A DNA stretch of 64,000 bases from Bacteroidales bacterium (GCA_009877105.1 WXFD01000043.1:181602-245601); one strand, 5' to 3'. Shown: positions 1 through 8,050, counted from the stretch's first letter. Notes: a model not told the origin generated them from the letters alone. Numbers and translations are program-made.

Positions 1-1
1 T

Positions 2-511
2 AAACAGCTTTGGGGAATGAGAGAAAAATATGGATTTGAAGCCGAGGAAATCCCGGAACAGGAGGTGGAGCATGAAGCCGTCAGTTCTACCAAGATCAGG
101 CAGGCAATAAAGGAAGGCTACATTCAGAAGGCCAATGCATATCTCGACCATTACTACATTGTAATGGGCCGGCCGGTAGAATTTCATCCAGACAACCCGG
201 CCCTGCCGGTTCAAATGTACAGGATCCCCCTTACCGAGGAAAACAAGCTGCTGCCGGCGAAAGGAATTTATGCCGTTTCATTTGAGTCGGACTGCGGTTC
301 TTCGAGGGGAATGGTGATAATTGACGGCCCCGGGAATGAACCGTCAGAAGTGATTCTATATCTTTTCAATGACGGACTTCGTCCTGAAGGCAGGAGCTCT
401 ACCATAAGCTTTCACAAAAAGATTCACGGGGCTGTTGATATTAACGACCCCAAGACTTCAGCACCAAGAATAAAGGCAGCCATGGAAGAGATCAGCGAGC
501 TTATTTACTGA
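2..511 (+). CDS. RibF-like FAD synthetase/riboflavin kinase, C-terminal part (5' truncated)
   Basis: The reading frame is open to the window edge, so the gene begins upstream; the first internal ATG is at 17. The visible part has the end of a nucleotidyltransferase domain (an SSTKIRQAI segment, as in the FAD synthetase half of RibF) followed by a region resembling the flavokinase beta barrel (GIYAVSF near the middle, GRSSTISFHKK near the end). RibF makes FMN and FAD from riboflavin. The usual GRxxGxPTAN motif that opens the flavokinase domain is not recognisable after the YIVMGRPV segment, so the kinase half may be degenerate or strongly diverged. A promoter for hydG starts nine bases after the stop, so the two genes are probably transcribed separately. 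Confidence 0.6.
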   Translation, partial: KQLWGMREKYGFEAEEIPEQEVEHEAVSSTKIRQAIKEGYIQKANAYLDHYYIVMGRPVEFHPDNPALPVQMYRIPLTEENKLLPAKGIYAVSFESDCGSSRGMVIIDGPGNEPSEVILYLFNDGLRPEGRSSTISFHKKIHGAVDINDPKTSAPRIKAAMEEISELIY

Positions 512-519
512 TCCCATCA

Positions 520-551
520 TTTGTCTTCCTTGTTTTGAATGAGTAATTTTG
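520..551 (+). promoter_or_regulatory. Bacteroidota-type promoter of hydG
   Basis: TTTG at 520-523, a 20-nt spacer, and TAATTTTG at 544-551 match the -33/-7 consensus (TTTG, N19-21, TAnnTTTG) of the primary Bacteroidota sigma factor. The expected start of transcription is about 557, giving a leader of about 18 nt before the hydG ATG at 575. Seen directly; activity is inferred. Confidence 0.7.
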
Positions 552-574
552 CGGGATAAAATTAAAGAAGAGAA

Positions 575-1999
575 ATGCGTTTTTCACCAGAGAAATTAAG
601 TATACCTGATCAGAGGATGAAACCATTCATCGATCCGGATGAGATCTGGAACCTGATCAACAATGTGCGGCCCGATAAAACCAGGGTAAGGGAAGTAATT
701 GCCAAGTCACTTGACAAACACCGCCTGACGCTTGAAGAAACCGCGGTGCTTGTCAATTCAGTAGGAACGGATTTATTTGACGAGATCAGGGAGGGTGCGC
801 GGACTCTCAAGGAAAAGGTTTACGGGAACAGGATAGTGTTGTTCGCCCCTCTTTATGTCGGAAATAAATGCACCAATAACTGCCAGTATTGCGGTTTCAG
901 GGTATCAAACAAGGATGCTGTAAGGAAGACGCTGACAGACAGTGAAATAATAAAAGAGGTCGAGGCCCTTGAGGATAACGGCCAGAAAAGGCTGATCCTT
1001 GTTTACGGAGAACATCCGGAATATTCTGCCGAGTTCATAGCTCACACGGTCAGGTTAGTGTATAATGTCAAGAAGGGTCATGGTGAGATAAGGAGGGTAA
1101 ACATCAATGCCGCGCCATTTGATATTGAAGGTTTCAGGAAAGTAGGCGAGGCAGGGATAGGTACCTATCAGATCTTTCAGGAGACCTATCATCCCGAGGC
1201 GTACAAATGGTATCATCCCGGCGGGAGGAAGAAGGATTACGAATGGAGGCTTACGGCGCTCGACAGGGCGCAGGAGGCAGGTATTGACGATGTCGGGATT
1301 GGAGCACTGTTCGGGCTTTACGACTGGCGATTCGAAGTTCTGAGCCTTGTCCGCCATACAAATCATCTTGAGGCATGTTACAATGTTGGTCCGCACACAA
1401 TCTCCTTTCCCCGGATAAAGGATGCACTAAGCCTGAATATCAGCAACAAATATGAAACCAGCGATGAGGAATTCAAGAAGCTGGTGCCCATCCTCAGGCT
1501 TGCAGTTCCCTACACGGGAATGATCCTTACTGCCAGGGAGGCACCGGATGTTAGAAGGGAAGTAATGCAGTATGGTGTGTCGCAGATTGACGGAGGTACA
1601 AAACTTGAACTGGGATCCTACTCCGAATCAAAGAATGAAGAGCAGAACCTGAACAGGGAGCAGTTCAGGATCAATGATCCCCGGTCGCTGGCAGACGTGA
1701 TTGATGAGCTGCTCGACCATGGTTACCTGCCATCCTTCTGTACTTCATGCTACCGGATGGGACGAACTGGCGAGCATTTTATGGAGTTTTCGGTCCCCGG
1801 CTTCATTAAACGGTTTTGTACCCCCAATGCAATCCTGACACTGTCCGAATATCTTTGCGATTATGCCACGGAGGATGTAGCCACCAAAGGATGGGATGTT
1901 ATTGAGAAGAATCTTCAGACCCTTGAAAAGGGCGTTGCTGCCAGCACCAGGGACAAAATTGAAAAAATAAAGAAGGGCGAAAGGGACCTGTATTTTTAG
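575..1999 (+). CDS. hydG: [FeFe]-hydrogenase maturase HydG (radical SAM tyrosine lyase)
   Basis: HydG cleaves L-tyrosine with S-adenosylmethionine into p-cresol and the CO and CN- ligands used to build the H-cluster of [FeFe]-hydrogenase. The 474-residue length is normal for the family. The radical SAM cysteines appear as CTNNCQYC (CX3CX2C) about 95-100 residues in, after the family segment APLYVGNKC. The C-terminal auxiliary cluster motif CX2CX22C is intact, starting at CTSCYRMGRTGEHFMEF, so the enzyme should make the diatomic ligands. It has its own consensus promoter, and a TM1266-type regulator follows 135 bp downstream. hydE lies nearby on the other strand; hydF and the hydrogenase are outside the window. 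Confidence 0.95.
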   Translation: MRFSPEKLSIPDQRMKPFIDPDEIWNLINNVRPDKTRVREVIAKSLDKHRLTLEETAVLVNSVGTDLFDEIREGARTLKEKVYGNRIVLFAPLYVGNKCTNNCQYCGFRVSNKDAVRKTLTDSEIIKEVEALEDNGQKRLILVYGEHPEYSAEFIAHTVRLVYNVKKGHGEIRRVNINAAPFDIEGFRKVGEAGIGTYQIFQETYHPEAYKWYHPGGRKKDYEWRLTALDRAQEAGIDDVGIGALFGLYDWRFEVLSLVRHTNHLEACYNVGPHTISFPRIKDALSLNISNKYETSDEEFKKLVPILRLAVPYTGMILTAREAPDVRREVMQYGVSQIDGGTKLELGSYSESKNEEQNLNREQFRINDPRSLADVIDELLDHGYLPSFCTSCYRMGRTGEHFMEFSVPGFIKRFCTPNAILTLSEYLCDYATEDVATKGWDVIEKNLQTLEKGVAASTRDKIEKIKKGERDLYF

Positions 2000-2134
2000 G
2001 ATCTTCATAGAATAATGCCTGTTTCTCCAGGGAGTTATTGGTTTGGAAAATATCTCCGGAAAGGATAAAGGACCCGGTGCGGCCGGATATATCACTGATT
2101 ACCTGTTAAATAAATAACAATAAACCTTTCTGAC

Positions 2135-2662
2135 ATGATTAAGATTTTCGGCATTAAGATAATCGACCGGATCAAAGAAGCCGGACTTACCCAAATGGTG
2201 CTTTCACGGCACTCGGGTGTGATTACCACCCGTCTGGGTTTCCATGAATTGTCGACGGAACTGTGCAGCCGTGAAGCTTATATAATCCTTCATCTGTCTG
2301 CAGGTGAACGGGAAATAGCTGCATTGAAGGCTGATCTTAATACTATCGGAGGAATCTCCCTGAATGAGATATCATTTGACGATAGCAGGCCTTACACGGG
2401 CTTCTCCGGTGAGGAAGGAGCCCTGAGGGTAATTGGTATCCTTATTGAAAACAGGGATAAGGATGCAATCATGTCGGTTCAGAAAACACTTACCGCGTAC
2501 GGGTGTGTGATCCGCACGCGGCTGGGTGTGAATGAAGAATTCCTTGGCCGGCCGGCAGGGCTGGTCCTTCTCGAGCTGACCGGCGACGAGATACAGATGG
2601 ACCTGCTGGAAAAAGATCTCCTTAAACTGCCGGGAATAATCCTGGGAAAGATGGTGTTGTAA
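2135..2662 (+). CDS. Putative iron-only hydrogenase system regulator, tandem TM1266-like domains
   Basis: The second half (residues about 95-175, beginning RVIGILIENRD and containing VIRTRLGVNE) resembles the small TM1266 family, ACT/NikR-C-like proteins found next to hydEFG and called iron-only hydrogenase system regulators. The first half (residues about 1-82) has the same layout, with VITTRLGFHE matching VIRTRLGVNE, followed in both halves by a hydrophobic strand (YIILHLSAGE and LVLLELTGDE) and then an amphipathic helix with a run of leucines. TM1266 proteins are about 80-90 residues, so this one looks like an internal duplication or fusion. No DNA-binding domain is visible. Its place behind hydG supports a role in hydrogenase maturation or its control; the ligand is unknown. 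Confidence 0.7.
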   Translation: MIKIFGIKIIDRIKEAGLTQMVLSRHSGVITTRLGFHELSTELCSREAYIILHLSAGEREIAALKADLNTIGGISLNEISFDDSRPYTGFSGEEGALRVIGILIENRDKDAIMSVQKTLTAYGCVIRTRLGVNEEFLGRPAGLVLLELTGDEIQMDLLEKDLLKLPGIILGKMVL

Positions 2663-2670
2663 TGTTCCTG

Positions 2671-4137
2671 CTACAGGCTGTCGCCAAAATCATTCCTGAA
2701 TTTTGCAGCAAGCCTGCCGGGCCAGTCGGAGACAGGCACGAGTCTGCCGGTAAAGAATCTGAGTATGGGTGGTTCCTCGGTGAATCTGAGTCCTCCCACG
2801 AGATGCCTGTTCTGATATAACCAGTTCAGCCTGTCGATTGCATATTCAATCTGCGACAGGGTAAATACCCGCCTTGGGACGGCCAGTCGCATAAGTTCCA
2901 GATCGGCAAGAATATCCACACCGTTTTCGTCCCTGTTATTGCTCATGGTTCCTCGTTCCATTCCCCTTATTCCGGAAATAATGTAATATGCTGCCACCAG
3001 CGAACCGGCCGGATATTCAGGCTGCGGAACATGGCTCAGGAACTGCATTGCATCAACATGACAGCCAAGCGCTCCGGCAGGCATAATTACCGGGATACCC
3101 AGCTGGTCAAGTTCGCGGACCATATAATTGATGAACATCGGAGACTGGTTTACTACCGAAACTTCGGTAGTTTCATTCAAACCTTCGGCCATCGCTTCAA
3201 TCTCACGGATGGGGATCCCGCCATATGTAAGAAATCCCTCATAAACCGGGACTAGATATTTCAGCTGGTTGTAAATCTCCAGGTCGTTTGTGCAAATGGC
3301 TCCTCCCCTTGAGGAACTAACCTTGCGACCGGAAAAGTATACAATATCGCTCAATCCGCTCATCTCGAGCAATATTGATTCAAGAGTGCAGTTTTTGTAC
3401 TCTTTCTCCCTGACCTTTATGAAGTAGGCGTTTTCCCCGATCAGGCTGGCATCAAGAACAACCTTAAGCCCGTATTTATCGGCAACTTTTCTTACCTCGC
3501 GCAGGTTTGCCAATGAAAAAGGCTGTCCCCCGATGAGGTTGGTGGAAGCTTCCATCCTGATAAACGGGATATTCTCCCTGCCGTAAGTGCGTATTGCCTC
3601 CTCAAGCCGGTTAATGTCGATATTCCCCTTGAACGGATTGGTGCTTTTGATTTTCATGGCTTCAGCCGTATAAAGCTCAAGGACCTTGCCCCCGTTAAGT
3701 TGAATATGTGCAAGTGTTGTTGTAAAATGATAATTCATAGGTACCACCGACCCTTCCTTTACATATGACTTGCCCAGGATATTCTCGGCTGCACGGCCCT
3801 GGTGAACGGGCAGCACATATTTCTTGCCAAAAACCTTTAATACACTTTTCTGAAACTTTTCAAAACTCTGCGATCCGGCATAGGCGTCATCAGCCACGAA
3901 CATTTTTGATACCTGTGCATCGCTCATCGCGTTTGTTCCGCTGTCGGTAAGCATGTCGAGGAAAATATCGGATGTTGATAGAAGAAATGAATTGTAACCG
4001 GCTTCTTCTATCGCCTCAAGCCGGCGCTCTACCGGCACAAGGTTCAGCGACTGAACGATCCTGACCTTATGCATTTCAACGGGGATTTGTTTGCCATTGA
4101 AGAATTTTACTTCGCTGCCTGCAATTGTTTGCTCCAT
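2671..4137 (-). CDS. tpl: Tyrosine phenol-lyase (beta-tyrosinase)
   Basis: A PLP enzyme of the tryptophanase/tyrosine phenol-lyase family, which splits L-tyrosine into phenol, pyruvate and ammonia; the reaction is reversible. The 488 residues include family segments LTDSGTNAMSD, PVHQGRAAEN and AVPRRVFT. Comparison with the recalled Citrobacter enzyme puts the PLP lysine at Lys272 (SGRK, matching Lys257). The two residues that separate tyrosine phenol-lyase from tryptophanase are of the tyrosine type: Thr139 in FTTT (Thr124) and Arg395 in GMERG (Arg381, Ile in tryptophanase). Arg417 matches the carboxylate-binding Arg404. The gene has a private promoter, a Tyr-rich leader peptide and an attenuator immediately upstream. 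It ends 9 bp from the convergent hydrogenase regulator gene. Alternative: a related lyase with broader substrates such as serine or cysteine. Confidence 0.85.
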   Translation of the reverse strand: MEQTIAGSEVKFFNGKQIPVEMHKVRIVQSLNLVPVERRLEAIEEAGYNSFLLSTSDIFLDMLTDSGTNAMSDAQVSKMFVADDAYAGSQSFEKFQKSVLKVFGKKYVLPVHQGRAAENILGKSYVKEGSVVPMNYHFTTTLAHIQLNGGKVLELYTAEAMKIKSTNPFKGNIDINRLEEAIRTYGRENIPFIRMEASTNLIGGQPFSLANLREVRKVADKYGLKVVLDASLIGENAYFIKVREKEYKNCTLESILLEMSGLSDIVYFSGRKVSSSRGGAICTNDLEIYNQLKYLVPVYEGFLTYGGIPIREIEAMAEGLNETTEVSVVNQSPMFINYMVRELDQLGIPVIMPAGALGCHVDAMQFLSHVPQPEYPAGSLVAAYYIISGIRGMERGTMSNNRDENGVDILADLELMRLAVPRRVFTLSQIEYAIDRLNWLYQNRHLVGGLRFTEEPPILRFFTGRLVPVSDWPGRLAAKFRNDFGDSL

Positions 4138-4165
4138 AATCTCTTGTTTTTATATTTTAGAAATA

Positions 4166-4196
4166 AAAAGGCTTACCTTGTCTTGGTAAGCCTTTT
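4166..4196 (-). terminator. Intrinsic terminator in the tpl leader (attenuator)
   Basis: A perfect 12-bp stem: arms 4185-4196 and 4166-4177 with a 7-nt loop (4178-4184). Read on the minus strand it runs into TTTTTATTT (4169-4161). It lies between the leader-peptide stop (4217) and the tpl ATG (4137), about 28 nt before the gene, so it can stop transcription ahead of tpl. It is too close to tpl, and behind the leader promoter, to be merely the hydE terminator. Confidence 0.82.
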
Positions 4197-4239
4197 CAGA
4201 TATTGTGTCACCGGCACTATTCCATGTTCTGACTTACCA
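4184..4239 (-). promoter_or_regulatory. Predicted antiterminator pairing in the tpl leader
   Basis: The leader segment TGGTAAGTC (4239-4231, codons 19-22 of the leader peptide) is complementary over nine pairs, one of them G-U, to GGCTTACCA (4192-4184), the 5' arm of the terminator plus one loop base. The two structures exclude each other. A ribosome stalled on the Tyr codons (4267-4253) leaves the segment free to open the terminator; a ribosome that reaches the stop codon at 4217 covers most of it and lets the terminator form. Confidence 0.65.
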
Positions 4240-4294
4240 TCGGAATCATGAAGTAATAGTAATAGTACCTGTGCAGATTGTTCCTGAACTTCAT
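4217..4294 (-). CDS. Tyrosine-rich leader peptide of the tpl attenuator
   Basis: A 25-codon open frame, ATG at 4294 and TAG at 4219-4217. The peptide begins MKFRNNLHR, continues with five consecutive tyrosines and a phenylalanine (residues 10-15), and ends IPMVSQNME. The run of Tyr codons is the sensing element expected of an amino-acid attenuator. The frame starts about 17 nt after the -7 box, so it is the first thing translated on the transcript. Residues 19-22 are encoded by the antiterminator segment. Five identical rare-type residues in a frame placed exactly between promoter and terminator are hard to explain by chance, but translation is not shown. Confidence 0.78.
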   Translation of the reverse strand: MKFRNNLHRYYYYYFMIPMVSQNME

Positions 4295-4310
4295 ATTTTC
4301 AAGTGTGCGG

Positions 4311-4342
4311 CAAACTTAGATTAAATTTATTCAAAAAACAAA
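4311..4342 (-). promoter_or_regulatory. Bacteroidota-type promoter of the tpl leader
   Basis: On the minus strand, TTTG (4342-4339), a 20-nt spacer and TAAGTTTG (4318-4311) fit the consensus exactly. Transcription is expected to start near 4305, just before the leader-peptide ATG at 4294. This gives tpl a start site separate from hydE, whose stop codon is at 4475. Confidence 0.75.
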
Positions 4343-4474
4343 AGCATTTCAGGGATTTTTATACGAGATCGCTTTATCTTTTGAAATAATTCGAGTGATA
4401 ATGACTGAAACAATGTTACCGGTGCAATGCGGTTGTTAAAAGATCCTGATGGATGGGGAAATAATGATATGCGG

Positions 4475-5578
4475 TCATTTGTCCGGGTTTTGTTGTTTCC
4501 CTTTCCTTCTTTTTTCATAATGTATTGAATCGCCCCATTCGCCATAAACAATTTCATGATCGGCAAGGCTAAGCCTTGCCTCCAGGCAATCACGGCAATC
4601 CCCCGCAGAGTCGGAAGTGCATGGTTTGTTGTCGTAAAGCCTGTAACTGTCACGATAGGGGCCAGGTGTGATATTGGGCATAATTATATTTGCTCCTATC
4701 CTTACGGCCTTTTCCCTTCCGACCGGATCAATAGCCTGGAGAGCGGTTGCCGCAACAATATTTATATCTTTCATCATTAACCTCAGGATTGCGATCATTT
4801 TCAGGGTGAGATCAAATCGTGCTGAAAGCGGAGGCAGATCTGCAGAGTGTTTTGCCAGTGGTGTGTCGGCATGTTCGATGTACGGACCCATTCCGCACAT
4901 GTCGATATTGAATTCATTCATGAATAACAGATCCCCTGCAAGGTCATCCATTGTCTGGAATGGCAGTCCGATCATGACACCGGTACCGGTCTGGTAACCA
5001 ATGTCCTGAAGAGCCTTCAGGCAATCCAGCCTTCTTCTGAAATCATATCTGCCATTATGGGGATGTATTTTCCTGTACAGCGATTCGTTTGTGGCTTCGA
5101 TGCGCAACAGGTATCGGTGGGCACCTGCATCAAACCATCTTTTATATACTTCAGGTTCCTGTTCCCCAACCGAAAGGGTGATCCCGAGCGTTCCCCCCGA
5201 CAGCTCCCTGATCTTCCTTACCAGATTTTCGATACGGAGGGTAACTGAACGGCTTTCCATCTCCCCCGATTGCAGGGCAACGGATCCGTAACGGTTATCA
5301 TAGGCAAACTTCGCGGCAGAAAGAATTTCCTCGTCCGGCAGGTTGTACCGCAACAGGTTTTTATTGGTTCTTCTGATGCCGCAATATAGACAATCCTTGC
5401 TGCAGATATTTGAAAACTCTATCAGTCCTCTCAGCCAGACCTTCTTACCTATCAGCTTTTCCTTTACCTCCGCTGATTTTCTGAAAAGTAATTCTTTGTC
5501 CGGCCCTTCGGACTGCAACAGGCGGATAATATCATTCCTGGCAAAGGCATCCTGTTCAATTATTCTGTCTATTCCCAT
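4475..5578 (-). CDS. hydE: [FeFe]-hydrogenase maturase HydE (radical SAM)
   Basis: HydE acts with HydG and HydF in assembling the 2Fe subcluster of [FeFe]-hydrogenase, processing the HydG-made iron-cysteine synthon. It is 367 residues long, slightly over the usual 350. The radical SAM motif is CSKDCLYC (CX3CX2C) about 60 residues in. A second, optional cluster motif CX7CX2C is present near residues 330-340 (CTSDSAGDCRDC). Family segments include ALQSGE, LRIEATNESLYRKIHP and MIGLPFQTMDDLAGDL. The C-terminus is basic and rich in Lys and Gln. A gap of 337 bp holding the tpl promoter and attenuator follows, so hydE and tpl are neighbours but not a simple operon. Confidence 0.94.
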   Translation of the reverse strand: MGIDRIIEQDAFARNDIIRLLQSEGPDKELLFRKSAEVKEKLIGKKVWLRGLIEFSNICSKDCLYCGIRRTNKNLLRYNLPDEEILSAAKFAYDNRYGSVALQSGEMESRSVTLRIENLVRKIRELSGGTLGITLSVGEQEPEVYKRWFDAGAHRYLLRIEATNESLYRKIHPHNGRYDFRRRLDCLKALQDIGYQTGTGVMIGLPFQTMDDLAGDLLFMNEFNIDMCGMGPYIEHADTPLAKHSADLPPLSARFDLTLKMIAILRLMMKDINIVAATALQAIDPVGREKAVRIGANIIMPNITPGPYRDSYRLYDNKPCTSDSAGDCRDCLEARLSLADHEIVYGEWGDSIHYEKRRKGKQQNPDK

Positions 5579-5992
5579 TTTTCTGTTATTAATTATCGCC
5601 TGAGCAATTCAATGTTAAACTCACTTGTAAAATTATTGTTCACTGAAATGAAAATCTTTGAACAATCTCCCGATTGTCCTTCACCGGGTGTCTGTCATCA
5701 TTTCAACGGATCCCGGCAATGGTTTTCACGTGCAAAAATAGCTTTTAAAATCGTCAGTAGGCAACATCCTGCCAACATGATTACTTTCAGGTTTTGTGAA
5801 GTTTTTTTTTAGTATATTGCTATTATTGGAATAACCGGGGTATTGTTTGTAATTTCCCAAATGGCACAAACAATTATTACCCTTTGGGCAAATAACGTGA
5901 ACTCTCTCAAACTGCCTGGTGGTCTGTGATATATACTTACTGACATTGACTTTGATGCAAAACCGGATCATTACTCAGACTGGAGGGTGACT
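5579..5992. other. Divergent intergenic region hydE / acyl-CoA synthetase
   Basis: About 410 bp without a convincing gene. It holds a candidate hydE promoter (5733-5764, minus strand), a short inverted repeat ACAATC-tccc-GATTGT at 5662-5677 in what would be the hydE leader, and a T-rich tract near 5803-5812. A Shine-Dalgarno-like GGAGG at 5982-5986 fixes the start of the next gene at 5993. No full consensus promoter for the plus-strand operon was found. Confidence 0.5.
5733..5764 (-). promoter_or_regulatory. Candidate promoter of hydE
   Basis: On the minus strand TTG (5764-5762), a 21-nt spacer and TATTTTTG (5740-5733) fit the Bacteroidota promoter form, with a three-base -33 box. The leader would be about 150 nt and would include the inverted repeat at 5662-5677. 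Confidence 0.42.
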
Positions 5993-8050
5993 ATGTTAAA
6001 TGAGAAACTTATAAGTCCTGCCAGCATCGTTGTTGTCGGAGGTTCTGACGATCTTATGAAACCCGGCGGCAAAATCCTGAAAAACATCATTGACGGAGGT
6101 TATACCGGTGAGCTGTTTGTGGTGAATCCAGGGCATGATTTCATTCAGGGAAGGAGATCTTACCGGGACATCAATGATATTCCGGGTGTCGATCTCGCGA
6201 TTTTGGGGATACCAGCCAAGTACTGTTACCAGGTAGTGGATGTTCTTGTCAGGAAAAAGAATACAAAGGCTTTTATAATTATTTCCGCCGGATTCAGCGA
6301 GGCGGGTGAAGAAGGCAGGAAGATGGAAGAAGATATTGCCGGACTGATTGATGAGGCCGGCGGCTGCCTGATTGGCCCGAACTGCATAGGTGTCATCACC
6401 CGTTCGTATCAGGGTGTATTTACCACTCCGGTTCCCAGACTCTCGGAAAGAGGGTGTGATTTTGTCAGTGGTTCGGGAGCAACTGCATTATTTATTATTG
6501 AATCGGCACTTCCGAAAGGTTTGAGGTTTTCCAGTGTTTTTTCCGTGGGCAACAGCGCCCAGACAGGTGTTGAGGAGGTGCTGGAATACTGGGATCTTAC
6601 ATATGATCCTGCCAGAAGTTCCCCGATAAAACTTATTTATGTGGAAACAATTCCGGATCCTGACAAGCTTCTCCGGCATGCATCCTCACTGATTCAGAAA
6701 GGATGCCGTATTGCCGCAATAAAAGCCGGGACCACCGAGGCCGGAAGCAGGGCTGCATCGTCCCATACCGGAGCAATTGCTTCTTCCGACTCGGCCGTTG
6801 AGGCTCTTTTCAGGAAAGCCGGAATAGTACGGTGTTCAGGACGGGAAGAGCTGACAACCGTGGCCTCCGTTTTTATGCACAAGCCATTGAGGGGACGGAA
6901 TATTGCGATTGTTACACATGCAGGCGGGCCGGCTGTTATGCTGACCGATGCACTTTCTTCCGGAGGAATGAATATTCCAAAACTTGATATAGAACATCAG
7001 AACAGGATACTCGCCATGATGAATCCCGGAGCTTCAGCGGTAAATCCGATTGATATGATAGCTACAGCTACTATTGATCAGCTTGGGATGATCATTGATT
7101 ATGCCGACAGGCAGCTGGAAATGATAGACGGGATGAGTGTTATTTTCGGCAATAACGGTCTTACCGACATGACTGAGATTTATGATCTGCTTCACAGGAA
7201 GATCAACGAATGCAGCAAGCCTCTGTATCCGATCCTGCCTTCTGTTTCAAGCTCATCGAAAGAGCTTGAGGATTTTATTGGCAAGGGGCACGTCAATTTT
7301 CCCGATGAGGTTGTATTGGGCCGGGCCCTGACCAGGATCTCGAATACCCCATTCCCGGCGGAAGAGAAGATCTTCCTGGAGAATATTGATGTTCGGAAGA
7401 TCAGGGAAATAGTTGATAATTCAGTCAGCGGATATCTTGAACCGGAGCTTATCCAGCAGCTGCTTAAGGCTGCACGGATACCTGTAGTGAAGGAGGCAAT
7501 TGCAAGATCGCGTAAGGATCTGGTCATACTGGCAGAGGAGTTTGGTTATCCGCTTGTTCTTAAGGTTGTGGGACCTGTTCATAAATCGGATGTTGGCGGA
7601 GTTACCCTGAATATTAAATCGCAGAGGCATCTTGAAGCCGAGTTCAGCCGCATGACAAAGATAACTGGCGTAACCGGGGTAATGATCCAGAAGATGCTTT
7701 CAGGGACGGAACTCTTTATCGGAGCAAAATATGAGCCGCGGTTCGGGCACATAATACTTTGCGGCCTGGGAGGGATTTTTGTGGAGGTTCTGGGCGATGT
7801 ATCCTCGGGCCTCGCACCGCTTACATTCAACGAAGCCGGTTCAATGATAAAAAGTCTCAGGGCCTACAAAATCATTAAAGGCACACGCGGCAAACCGGGG
7901 ATAAACGAACTGAAATTTGCAGAGATCATTGTAAGGCTTTCAAGTCTCCTGCGCTTTGCCACGGAAATCAAGGAGATGGACCTCAATCCGCTGATTGGAA
8001 GCCCTGAAGGAATTACCGTTGTAGATGCAAGGGTAAGGATTGAAAAATGA
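5993..8050 (+). CDS. Acyl-CoA synthetase (ADP-forming), fused alpha and beta subunits
   Basis: This family converts an acyl-CoA, ADP and phosphate to the acid, CoA and ATP, conserving energy at the end of amino-acid or sugar fermentation. Of 685 residues, the first part is a CoA-binding Rossmann domain (SIVVVGGSDD near the start, GPNCIGVI near 130), then succinyl-CoA-ligase-like domains with the phospho-histidine in SSHTGAIASSD (about His258), and finally an ATP-grasp half (LVLKVVGPVHKSDVGGV onward; MDLNPLI near the end). The ATG at 5993 is chosen because GGAGG at 5982-5986 is well spaced for it and too close for the GTG at 5987. An ACT protein and PaaK follow on the same strand. Substrate not determinable; acetyl-, branched- or aryl-CoA are all possible. 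Confidence 0.88.
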   Translation: MLNEKLISPASIVVVGGSDDLMKPGGKILKNIIDGGYTGELFVVNPGHDFIQGRRSYRDINDIPGVDLAILGIPAKYCYQVVDVLVRKKNTKAFIIISAGFSEAGEEGRKMEEDIAGLIDEAGGCLIGPNCIGVITRSYQGVFTTPVPRLSERGCDFVSGSGATALFIIESALPKGLRFSSVFSVGNSAQTGVEEVLEYWDLTYDPARSSPIKLIYVETIPDPDKLLRHASSLIQKGCRIAAIKAGTTEAGSRAASSHTGAIASSDSAVEALFRKAGIVRCSGREELTTVASVFMHKPLRGRNIAIVTHAGGPAVMLTDALSSGGMNIPKLDIEHQNRILAMMNPGASAVNPIDMIATATIDQLGMIIDYADRQLEMIDGMSVIFGNNGLTDMTEIYDLLHRKINECSKPLYPILPSVSSSSKELEDFIGKGHVNFPDEVVLGRALTRISNTPFPAEEKIFLENIDVRKIREIVDNSVSGYLEPELIQQLLKAARIPVVKEAIARSRKDLVILAEEFGYPLVLKVVGPVHKSDVGGVTLNIKSQRHLEAEFSRMTKITGVTGVMIQKMLSGTELFIGAKYEPRFGHIILCGLGGIFVEVLGDVSSGLAPLTFNEAGSMIKSLRAYKIIKGTRGKPGINELKFAEIIVRLSSLLRFATEIKEMDLNPLIGSPEGITVVDARVRIEK

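Noticed and set aside
2671..4137. Reading this gene as tryptophanase (tnaA)
   Set aside because: The diagnostic positions match tyrosine phenol-lyase (Thr139 in FTTT, Arg395 in MERG), whereas tryptophanase has Asp and Ile there; the leader peptide carries Tyr, not Trp, codons.
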